This document shows, piece after piece, positions 1 through 5,837 of a DNA stretch of 8,887 bases (positions are counted from its first letter, which is position 1; every line of letters starts with the position of its first letter). The notes below the pieces were generated by a model, which worked only from the letters and a program-made list of their open reading frames with translations, made no database searches and was not told the DNA's origin. This stretch comes from an uncultured Pyrinomonas sp. GTDB lineage: Bacteria > Acidobacteriota > Blastocatellia > Pyrinomonadales > Pyrinomonadaceae. The stretch is taken from the NCBI GenBank assembly GCA_937135995.1, contig CAKZOF010000385.1, positions 1 through 8,887 on the forward strand, given 5' to 3'. Position numbers and translations under genes: made by a program.

Positions 1-28
1 CTCCTGCAGCCAGCCGAAAGATGCGCAT
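1..28 (-). CDS. Possible start of a further downstream gene, cut by window edge
   Basis: An ATG at 28-26 lies five bases after the trpD stop codon (TGA at 36-34) and opens a frame reading MRIFRLAAG before the window ends. The tight spacing would fit another member of the same operon. Only nine codons are visible, and no convincing Shine-Dalgarno sequence precedes the ATG, so this may be chance. The residues do not resemble the usual start of TrpC (indole-3-glycerol phosphate synthase), which often follows trpD. A basic start followed by hydrophobic residues could be the beginning of a signal peptide, but too little is visible to say. Confidence 0.25.
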
Positions 29-33
29 CGCGT

Positions 34-1146
34 TCAAGCCTTCGCCGCTCGGTTGGTCGCCGTGATGAGCGCTTCGAGCTTGCCGAGCGCCGCGCCCGAA
101 TCGATGCTCTCTTCGGCAAGTCGTGCCGCCTCGCGCATCTCTTTCGCGCGACCGCCGACCAAGAGCGCAGCGGCGGCGTTGGCGATGACGAGCGAACGAG
201 CGGCATCACGCCTTCGACCTTCGAGCACGTCACGGATGATGCGTGCGTTCGCTTGCGCGTCTCCGCCGCGCAACTCGTCAAGCGAACTGCGCGCCAGGCC
301 GAAATCTTCCGGCGCGATCTCGAACGACCGCACTTCGCCATCCGCGGCTTCCGCGACGATGGTCCGCTCGGCGAGCGTCACTTCATCGAGCCCGTCGCGC
401 CCATGCACAACCCAAGCCCGTTTCGTTCCCAACAACGCCAAGGTCCGCGCAATCAAATCGACCAATCCCGGATGCCAAACGCCGATGACTTGACGCGGCG
501 CGCCCGCCGGGTTGGTCAACGGGCCGAGCAGATTGAAGGTCGTGTGCACACCCAACTCGCGCCGCACGCCGACGACGCGCGCCGTCGCCCGATGATAAAG
601 CGGCGCGAACATGAAACAGATGCCTATTTCGTTCAGGCATCGCTCCGTCGTCTCCGGTTCGACGGCGACGTTGACGCCGAGCGCTGTGAGCACATCGGCG
701 CTGCCGGAACGCGAAGTCGCCGCCCGGCTCCCATGCTTGGCAACCGGGAGTCCGGCTCCGGCGATGACGAACGCTGCCGCCGTCGAGACGTTGAAGGTCT
801 TGGCGTAGCTCGATCCGGTGCCCGCTGTATCGATGAACTCGACGTGGCGCGAGCGGATGCGCGCCGCGCGCGCGCGCATCGCTTCGGCCAGCCCGGCGAG
901 TTCTTCCACCGTTTCGCCCTTGACCGCCAAGGCGACGAGCGCCGCGGCGATCTGCGCATCAGTGGCGTCGCCGGCGAGCAGCGCATCGAGAAGCTGTGCC
1001 GCTTCCGCGCGATGCAAATTCTCGCCGCGCATTAGACGCAACAGCAGCGCCTTGATTCCGGTCGCCGGCGGCTCGTCGCGCCTTTGCGGCGTTGGCAGCA
1101 GCCAAGCCGGACGCCCGACACTCGTTGTCCGTTCCTCACTCATCAT
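34..1146 (-). CDS. trpD: Anthranilate phosphoribosyltransferase (TrpD)
   Basis: TrpD transfers the phosphoribosyl group of PRPP to anthranilate, the second committed step of tryptophan synthesis, in the cytoplasm. The 370-residue protein shows the family landmarks in order: the N-terminal helical domain (about 30-100), a PRPP-loop region D106-TAGTG followed by TFNVSTAAAF (117-126), KHGSRAATSRSGSADVL (137-153), the anthranilate-side segment FMFAPLYHRA with VRRELG and FNLLGPLTNPAG (178-215), and HGRDGLDE (248-255) whose D254-E255 pair binds Mg-PRPP. Two things are unusual. The usual GTGGD motif reads GTGSS here, so the conserved Gly-Asp is missing. There is also an N-terminal extension of about 30 residues before the normal TrpD start. 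Two adjacent ATGs (1146 and 1143) are possible; AGGAC at 1152-1148 is better spaced for the second, giving 369 residues. It is the fourth gene of the trp cluster, 76 bases after trpG. The C-terminus is complete. The family call is secure; activity with the altered loop is inferred. Confidence 0.96.
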   Translation of the reverse strand: MMSEERTTSVGRPAWLLPTPQRRDEPPATGIKALLLRLMRGENLHRAEAAQLLDALLAGDATDAQIAAALVALAVKGETVEELAGLAEAMRARAARIRSRHVEFIDTAGTGSSYAKTFNVSTAAAFVIAGAGLPVAKHGSRAATSRSGSADVLTALGVNVAVEPETTERCLNEIGICFMFAPLYHRATARVVGVRRELGVHTTFNLLGPLTNPAGAPRQVIGVWHPGLVDLIARTLALLGTKRAWVVHGRDGLDEVTLAERTIVAEAADGEVRSFEIAPEDFGLARSSLDELRGGDAQANARIIRDVLEGRRRDAARSLVIANAAAALLVGGRAKEMREAARLAEESIDSGAALGKLEALITATNRAAKA

Positions 1147-1168
1147 CGTCCTGTGTTCGAAGCCTAAC

Positions 1169-1181
1169 GCTGTTCCACAGC
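1169..1181. repeat. Short inverted repeat in the trpG-trpD spacer
   Basis: A perfect 5-base inverted repeat (GCTGT, 3-base spacer, ACAGC) lies in the 76-base gap between trpG and trpD. It is too short and lacks the T-run of a rho-independent terminator. At most it is a small hairpin in the operon mRNA. The rest of the spacer shows only the trpD ribosome-binding region. Confidence 0.3.
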
Positions 1182-1222
1182 TTCAGCCTGCAACCTCGCC
1201 GATCCGGTTTCCAGCTTCTGAC

Positions 1223-1786
1223 TCACAACTTCAGGAAGTTCGCCAGCAGGCGTTTGCCTTCTGCGGTCAACGCTGACTCGGGATGAAATTGCACGCCTTC
1301 GACCTTCATCTGGCGATGCCGCAAGCCCATGATGATGCCGTCCGGCGTCGTCGCCGAGATCTCCAAGCAAGCAGGCAGCGATGCGCGCTCGACAATCAGT
1401 GAGTGGTAACGTCCGGCCTGAAAACCATACGGCAAATCTTGAAAGATCGTCCGCCCGTCGTGACACACTTCCGACGTCTTGCCGTGCATGGGCTCCGGCG
1501 CTCGCACAACGCGCCCGCCGAAGACTTGCCCGATGGCTTGATGACCGAGGCAGACGCCCAAAATCGGCACGCGCCCACTGAAGCGACGGAGCACGTCGAG
1601 CGTGATGCCCGCCGCATCAGGCGTTCCCGGCCCGGGCGAGATGACGATTCGCTCGGGCCTCAACCGTTCGATCTCGTCGAGCGTCGTCGCGTCGTTGCGC
1701 CGCACGATGAGCTGCGCGCCGAGTTCGCCCAGGTACTGGACCAAATTGTACGTGAAAGAGTCGTAGTTATCGATCACCAAGATCAT
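1223..1786 (-). CDS. trpG: Anthranilate synthase glutamine amidotransferase subunit (TrpG)
   Basis: TrpG is the class I glutamine amidotransferase that releases ammonia from glutamine and passes it to TrpE for anthranilate synthesis. The 187-residue length is normal for a stand-alone subunit. It starts with the typical [19 protein letters not shown]. It carries the oxyanion-hole segment PGPGTP (51-56), the nucleophile elbow GVCLGHQ with Cys79, the TrpG/PabA-type HGKTS (101-105), YHSL (127-130), and the catalytic His168 and Glu170 in QFHPES. All triad residues are present. The start ATG (1786) lies inside the end of the ankyrin gene, a 20-base overlap in another frame. The upstream sequence is only weakly Shine-Dalgarno-like, so translation is probably coupled to the upstream gene. 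In many bacteria one such protein also serves PabB in folate synthesis; the trp context argues for TrpG but does not exclude a double role. Confidence 0.97.
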   Translation of the reverse strand: MILVIDNYDSFTYNLVQYLGELGAQLIVRRNDATTLDEIERLRPERIVISPGPGTPDAAGITLDVLRRFSGRVPILGVCLGHQAIGQVFGGRVVRAPEPMHGKTSEVCHDGRTIFQDLPYGFQAGRYHSLIVERASLPACLEISATTPDGIIMGLRHRQMKVEGVQFHPESALTAEGKRLLANFLKL

Positions 1787-2780
1787 ACTCGTTAACTCGC
1801 TGCTCGTGCTCGCTTCCGGCGCTGTTGGTCGAAGCGGTCGCGCCGGTGGGGCGCGATCCAGTGGGAGACTTTCGCGCCGCTTGTCTGATCAGTTGCGCGA
1901 TCTCCTGGTGCCTGCCCTGCTCGGCCCACCAAACGGCATCTTTGCCACGCCAGTCGCGCAGGCGCGGATCGGCACCGCGCTCCAGCAAGAGCCGCACGAC
2001 ATCGATCCTTCCTTTGGCGGCGGCGATCATGAGGGCTGTCCCCTTGACGTCGTTGCGCGCGTTGACGTCGGCGCCGCCGTCGAGCAACGTCCGCGTCATC
2101 TCCACGTTACCCATGAAAGCAGCCCAGTGAAGCGGCGTCAGCCCGTTGTTGTCGCGCGCTTCGATGCGCGCGCCGCCGTCGAGCAACATCCGAAGCATCT
2201 CTCGATCGTCGTTCCAAGCGGCGTACATTAGGGCCGTCGCGCCGTTCACGGGCGAGCGGGAATTTATGTCGGCCCCGCCGTCGAGCAGCGCGCGGGCGAT
2301 CCCCTTCTTGCCGTCGCGCACGGCGCGCATGAGCGGAGTCAGGCCATCGCGCCCGGTCAGGTTGGCGTCCGCCTTCGCTTCGAGCAAGGCGCGAACGATC
2401 TCGAGATGATCTTTGGCGGTGGCCACCGCCAGCGCCGTCTCTCCCTGTTCATCGCGCGCGTTGGGATTCATGCCCGCTGTCAAAAAGAGTTTCACCATCC
2501 CGACGCGCCCATCGCGAACCACGTCGAGGAACTCGCGCTCGTTGAACGAGATCCCGCGCAGCGCAAGCTCTTGTCGCGCCGTGTCGGGCGTCGGCTTCAC
2601 GGGCGGACGCGCGGCGCACCCGACGAGCGAAAGCAGAAGGATGACGCCGCCGAGAAGAACGAATCGGCCACACTGCGCCCCTGCTTCCTGGCACGGGCGA
2701 GCTTGCCGCCCGCGAATCGTGGGAAGAAGAGAGGCGCGCTGATCTAGCCATCGAATCGTCATCGCGCTTTTCGCTTTCAT
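1767..2780 (-). CDS. Ankyrin-repeat lipoprotein inside the trp operon
   Basis: This 337-residue protein has a lipoprotein signal followed by an array of about seven ankyrin repeats. A hydrophobic segment (about 40-54) ends in the lipobox LVGC with Cys55. A short proline-rich linker follows, then repeats at roughly 81-110, 113-142, 145-175, 178-208, 211-241, 245-274 and 277-300, with recognisable cores such as [13 protein letters not shown] and LLDGGADVN. The tail (301-337) is polar and low in complexity. Ankyrin arrays bind proteins; no enzyme motif is seen, so the partner is unknown. The open frame runs further upstream, but that part overlaps the conserved trpE end. ATG at 2780, preceded by GGCAGGG, is therefore preferred; ATG at 2762 is the alternative. 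Either start leaves an unusually long N-terminal stretch (about 32-38 residues) before the hydrophobic core. The gene sits 28 bases after trpE and overlaps trpG, so it should be co-transcribed with the trp genes. The exported location is inferred from the lipobox. Confidence 0.9.
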   Translation of the reverse strand: MKAKSAMTIRWLDQRASLLPTIRGRQARPCQEAGAQCGRFVLLGGVILLLSLVGCAARPPVKPTPDTARQELALRGISFNEREFLDVVRDGRVGMVKLFLTAGMNPNARDEQGETALAVATAKDHLEIVRALLEAKADANLTGRDGLTPLMRAVRDGKKGIARALLDGGADINSRSPVNGATALMYAAWNDDREMLRMLLDGGARIEARDNNGLTPLHWAAFMGNVEMTRTLLDGGADVNARNDVKGTALMIAAAKGRIDVVRLLLERGADPRLRDWRGKDAVWWAEQGRHQEIAQLIRQAARKSPTGSRPTGATASTNSAGSEHEQRVNEYDLGDR

Positions 2781-2808
2781 GCGCCCTGCCGTGCGAAGCG
2801 ACCGAGCA

Positions 2809-4317
2809 TTACAACAAACCGCTCTCGGCCCATTCAATAGCGCGCAGCAGCGCGCTCGCCTTGTTGACCGATTCTTCGTACTCACGCTCCGGGATGGAGT
2901 CGGCAACAATGCCGGCTCCGGCCTGCACTTCGGCACGGCCATCCCGCAAGCGCATCGCCCGGATGGCGATGCAGGAATCGAGATTATCGGCGTAATCGAC
3001 GTAAAAGACCGTGCCCGCGTAGATGCCGCGGCGGTCCGGTTCAAGTTCGCGGATGATCTGCATGGCACGCACTTTGGGAGCGCCCGTGACGGTCCCCGCC
3101 GGAAAGCACGAGGCAAGCGCGTCGAAACGGTCGAGGTCGTCGCGCAAGCGAGCGCGCAATCCTGTCACCAGATGTTGCACGTGCGAGTATTTCTCGATCG
3201 TCATCAGATCCGTGATCTCGACCGAACCAAAGTCAGCGACGCGCCCGAGATCGTTGCGCCCCAGATCGACGAGCATCATGTGCTCGGCGACCTCTTTTTC
3301 GTCGGCGCGCATCTCTTCGCCGAGCAGCCAATCTTCCGCTTCGGTCGCGCCGCGCTTGCGCGTGCCCGCAATGGGCCGGTAATCGAGTCGCTGTCCGCGG
3401 CAACGCACGAGCATTTCAGGCGACGCGCCGATGATCGTTTCCCGATCGAAGCGCAGGAAAAACATATAGGGCGACGGATTGAGTACGCGCAACGCACGGT
3501 ATATCTCCACCGGGTCGGATGTCACATCCACCACGAAGCGCTGCGACAAGACGATTTGATAGCAATCTCCGGCATAGATGTATTCGCGGGCGCGCTGCAC
3601 CGCTTGCTGAAAACTCTCGCGCGTCCAATTCGACCGTAGCTGGAGCGGCCTCGCGCGGCGTTCCGGTTCTCTCTGCTCCTGCTTCGCTGGCAAACTCTCG
3701 TTCAACCTTTGTTCCACCCGCTCGGTCTCCACCACCGCCTCTTGGTAGAGGGCGCGCAACCGATCGAGATCGCCCCCGGCTTCGTCTGTGAAGACCACCG
3801 TCGTGATCACGATCTGCTGACGAACGCGGTCAAAGGCGAGCACTGTGCGATAGAACATCAACGCGGCGTCGTCCGTCTCCGGTTCATCCCCACCATCGAG
3901 CGTGGGTTCGAACCACCGCGCCGCATCGTAGGCGAGGAAACCGACGGCCCCGCCCGCAAACGGCGCGAGACCACTTCGTCGGGCAAGCTTTTTGGTTCGG
4001 AAATGGTCCCGGATGAAGTCCACAGCGCGCACGCCTTCGAGCCTCTCCGTCGTCTCTGCGCGTTCGATGATCGTCACGTTCCCGCGCCCGCGCACGATCA
4101 GTTCGGGTTGCGCGCCGAGGAATGAATAACGCGCGATGCGTTCGCCGCCCTCGACCGATTCGAGCAAGAAAGCGTGACGCGCGCCGTCGGCGATGCGCAA
4201 AAAAGCGCCGACCGGCGTTTGCAAATCGGCGAGAACGGTGCGCACAACGGGCACGACATTACCCCGTTCGGTTTCGCGCAAGAACTCTTCAAACGTTGAA
4301 GGATGGAGCGTGTTCAT
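2809..4317 (-). CDS. trpE: Anthranilate synthase component I (TrpE)
   Basis: TrpE makes anthranilate from chorismate, using ammonia delivered by TrpG; it is the first committed step to tryptophan. The 502-residue protein has the normal N-terminal anthranilate synthase domain and C-terminal chorismate-binding domain. The feedback site is visible: LLES (51-54) and NPSPYMFF (280-287) are the motifs that bind tryptophan, so allosteric inhibition is likely retained. Catalytic-domain motifs include GASPEMLV (297-304), RPIAGTRKRG (314-323), EEMRADEKEVAEHMMLVDLG (334-353), SHVQHLV with His382, and PAGTVTGAPK (406-415). Ala317 in the PIAGT motif, where PabB enzymes carry lysine, supports anthranilate synthase over aminodeoxychorismate synthase. 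The start at ATG 4317 gives the usual TrpE beginning; its Shine-Dalgarno is weak. It is the first gene of the trp cluster, behind a 230-base region with a promoter candidate. The ankyrin gene separates it from its partner trpG, which is unusual. Confidence 0.98.
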   Translation of the reverse strand: MNTLHPSTFEEFLRETERGNVVPVVRTVLADLQTPVGAFLRIADGARHAFLLESVEGGERIARYSFLGAQPELIVRGRGNVTIIERAETTERLEGVRAVDFIRDHFRTKKLARRSGLAPFAGGAVGFLAYDAARWFEPTLDGGDEPETDDAALMFYRTVLAFDRVRQQIVITTVVFTDEAGGDLDRLRALYQEAVVETERVEQRLNESLPAKQEQREPERRARPLQLRSNWTRESFQQAVQRAREYIYAGDCYQIVLSQRFVVDVTSDPVEIYRALRVLNPSPYMFFLRFDRETIIGASPEMLVRCRGQRLDYRPIAGTRKRGATEAEDWLLGEEMRADEKEVAEHMMLVDLGRNDLGRVADFGSVEITDLMTIEKYSHVQHLVTGLRARLRDDLDRFDALASCFPAGTVTGAPKVRAMQIIRELEPDRRGIYAGTVFYVDYADNLDSCIAIRAMRLRDGRAEVQAGAGIVADSIPEREYEESVNKASALLRAIEWAESGLL

Positions 4318-4330
4318 GTCGTCTTTAGAA

Positions 4331-4357
4331 CCGGGAGCATGACGCTGACGCGTCCCG
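4331..4357 (-). other. Inverted repeat just upstream of trpE
   Basis: On the minus strand, CGGG and ACGC pair with GCGT and CCCG around the loop GTCA, with a six-base bulge on the 3' side. The element lies 14 bases before the trpE ATG. Its left arm GGGACG (4356-4351) is also perfectly complementary to CGTCCC at 4434-4429 in the leader, so two mutually exclusive foldings are possible. No T-run follows, so it is not a classical terminator. Short complementarities of this size occur by chance in GC-rich DNA. Confidence 0.35.
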
Positions 4358-4401
4358 TTGAAGCAAATGGTTCGAGCTTTTGTCGCCGTCCGAAAGGAGA
4401 G

Positions 4402-4461
4402 TTACCGTGACCGGCACCACGCCGGAATGGGACGACCGAGAAGGGAGGCGAGCGTCCGCAT
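4402..4461 (-). CDS. Possible trp leader peptide (uORF) before trpE
   Basis: A 19-codon frame starts at ATG 4461, ends at TAA 4404-4402, and reads MRTLASLLGRPIPAWCRSR. It would lie only about four bases from the predicted transcription start, so it would be translated as a leaderless or near-leaderless message; an in-frame ATG at 4473 overlaps the promoter's -10 box. The single Trp codon (4419-4417) sits in the loop of a small perfect hairpin (CCGGC/GCCGG, 4425-4411). Classical trp leader peptides carry tandem Trp codons, and this has only one, with no Shine-Dalgarno. It is a speculative candidate, of interest because of its position. Confidence 0.25.
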   Translation of the reverse strand: MRTLASLLGRPIPAWCRSR

Positions 4462-4471
4462 CAGGCCAGGC

Positions 4472-4501
4472 ATTCTAACCATAAACTCCGCTTTTGGGCA
4501 A
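4472..4501 (-). promoter_or_regulatory. Sigma70-like promoter candidate for the trp operon
   Basis: On the minus strand TTGCCC (4501-4496) and TAGAAT (4477-4472) are separated by 18 bases. They match the -35 consensus at 4 of 6 positions and the -10 consensus at 5 of 6. It lies in the only sizeable intergenic stretch of the window, 47 bases after the hisA stop, and would start transcription near 4465, giving a leader of about 148 bases before trpE. No obvious Trp-repressor operator palindrome was recognised around it. The remaining spacer (4502-4547) shows nothing recognisable. The call rests on motif match and position only. Confidence 0.5.
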
Positions 4502-4547
4502 ACCTCGGCGCGCAGTACGGGCGAAACACTTGTGCGCCTTGTTCTGT

Positions 4548-5270
4548 TCAAGCGACGCGCAGCGCCTCTTGCAACGTGAAGCGCCCTTCGTAGAGCGCTT
4601 TGCCGATGATGACGCTATCGACGCCGCAGGAACGCGCTTCTTTTAAACGCCGGATGTCGTCCAAGGACGAAACGCCGCCCGAGGCCGTCACTTTCAATCC
4701 TGACTCGCGCGCGATGGTGCACGTCTGCTCGATGTTAACGCCCGTCAACGTGCCGTCGCGGGTGACATCCGTGTAGACGATGCGGTCCACGCCCGCATCG
4801 GCTACGCGCCGCGCCAATTCGATGGCCGAAATCTTCCCTTCTTTCTCCCACCCGTGCGTGACGACTTGACCGTTGCGCGCGTCGATGCCAACAGCGATGC
4901 GGAAGCCGAAAAGCTGCACGAACAGTTCAAGCGTTTCGGGCGATTCAGCGGCGAGCGTGCCGATGACGACCTGCGCCGCGCCGTATTCGATCATCTGCTT
5001 GACGTCGTGGACGGAGCGCAATCCGCCGCCGAACTGGACCGGTATTTCAACTGCGCGAATGATGCGTCGCACCACCTTACGGTTGATCGAATTCGGTCCC
5101 TCGAAAGCACCATCAAGATCGACCACGTGAATCATGCGTGCGCCCGCATCCTCGAAGCTTTTGGCGACTTCGACCGGATCGGCATCGTAGACCTTGACGG
5201 CCGCTCTGCTCCCCTGTGTCAAACGCACGCAGCGTCCTTCTTTCAAGTCGATTGCTGGAATGATCAACAT
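4548..5270 (-). CDS. hisA: Phosphoribosylformimino-AICAR phosphate isomerase (HisA)
   Basis: HisA performs the Amadori rearrangement of ProFAR to PRFAR in histidine synthesis. It is a cytoplasmic (beta/alpha)8 barrel with two phosphate-binding halves. The 240-residue length is typical. It begins MLIIPAIDLKEG with catalytic Asp8, shows VQFGGGLRS (78-86) as the first phosphate loop, GIDARNG (128-134) with catalytic Asp130, GWEK (140-143), TDVTRDGTLTG (167-177), ASGGVSS (196-202) and GKALYEG (223-229). The start at ATG 5270 is preceded by GAGAAG. No other his gene is visible: it follows the TPR lipoprotein gene by 33 bases and precedes the trp operon. That adjacency recalls actinobacterial PriA, a HisA that also does the TrpF reaction, but sequence alone does not show dual activity here, and HisA is the simple reading. 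Confidence 0.96.
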   Translation of the reverse strand: MLIIPAIDLKEGRCVRLTQGSRAAVKVYDADPVEVAKSFEDAGARMIHVVDLDGAFEGPNSINRKVVRRIIRAVEIPVQFGGGLRSVHDVKQMIEYGAAQVVIGTLAAESPETLELFVQLFGFRIAVGIDARNGQVVTHGWEKEGKISAIELARRVADAGVDRIVYTDVTRDGTLTGVNIEQTCTIARESGLKVTASGGVSSLDDIRRLKEARSCGVDSVIIGKALYEGRFTLQEALRVA

Positions 5271-5303
5271 CTTCTTCTCATCGAGCGATCTGCGGCGCGC
5301 TCG

Positions 5304-5837
5304 CTAGTTTCTCCCCTTTCTGGTTGACGTTCGGTGTGGCGTTGGGCTGGCTTCATCGGCCATCACGTCGGGCGTGATCGGCAGCGGCTCCGGTTCGTTG
5401 TTCTCTCCCGTGGTCGCTTCGCGTCCTTGATGCAATTGGTCCATCACCGCCACCGCTTCGCGCTGCGCGTCCGCGTTGTCCGGATCATAGCGCAGTGCCG
5501 TGCTGTAGTCCTTGAGCGCTGCCTGCAGCTGCCCCGCGGCGCGCCGCGCGTTGGCGCGGGCAAGATAGGCGCGCGCGAGCGCGATCCGGACGTCATCGTC
5601 ACCGGGATTGGCAGCAGCCTCCTGCTCTAACCGTTCGATCTCGGCATCGAGTCGAGCTGGGTCGAGCGTCCGCTCGACCTTTTCCGCCCGTGCGATGTTG
5701 CCGTTGCCGCCCAGCTCGCTTCCCTTCTGCCGCCCGCAGGCTGCGCACAAAGCGACCACGAGCAAACAACAGAAAGCGACAGAGCCCTTTTTTCGAGAGC
5801 GCAGATGAGCAGCGCCCTGCGCCGATGCTTTCGACAT
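5304..5837 (-). CDS. Small TPR-containing lipoprotein
   Basis: This 177-residue protein starts with a basic stretch (RSRKK, 13-17) and a hydrophobic segment (18-33) ending in cysteines. Cys34 after CAA is the likely lipidation site, although the lipobox is imperfect, with Cys31 at the -3 position. Residues about 63-78 form a charged helix. About 82-120 form a full TPR unit (LARAYLARANARRAAG, QAALKDYSTALRYDPDN), with a partial repeat after it. The tail (140-177) is acidic and proline-rich, then basic. TPRs mediate protein contacts; no enzymatic motif is seen. The frame is open further upstream, but ATG 5837 is chosen because a perfect AGGAGG lies six bases before it, and because its A overlaps the stop codon of the dikinase-like gene (TGATG). 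This implies coupled translation and a functional link with that exported protein. The specific function is unknown. Confidence 0.87.
   Translation of the reverse strand: MSKASAQGAAHLRSRKKGSVAFCCLLVVALCAACGRQKGSELGGNGNIARAEKVERTLDPARLDAEIERLEQEAAANPGDDDVRIALARAYLARANARRAAGQLQAALKDYSTALRYDPDNADAQREAVAVMDQLHQGREATTGENNEPEPLPITPDVMADEASPTPHRTSTRKGRN

Noticed and set aside
253..1035. A 260-codon plus-strand open frame opposite trpD
   Set aside because: Arg-rich translation without motifs, entirely within the antisense of the well-conserved trpD.
1806..2409. DNA-level repetition in the ankyrin gene, considered as a tandem repeat array
   Set aside because: The similarity follows from the repeated ankyrin protein motif with diverged codons, not from a separate DNA repeat.
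2781..3116. Upstream extension of the ankyrin gene frame (112 codons)
   Set aside because: It overlaps the conserved end of trpE in another frame and translates to low-quality Arg/Ser-rich sequence; ATG 2780 with a Shine-Dalgarno-like GGCAGGG is a better start.
2779..3639. A 286-codon plus-strand open frame opposite trpE
   Set aside because: Antisense shadow of conserved trpE codons; no recognisable protein features.
4407..4478. Plus-strand 23-residue frame starting at GTG 4407 behind a GAAAGGAG sequence
   Set aside because: It is antisense to the trpE leader, has no downstream plus-strand gene and no homology clue; the Shine-Dalgarno match is probably chance.
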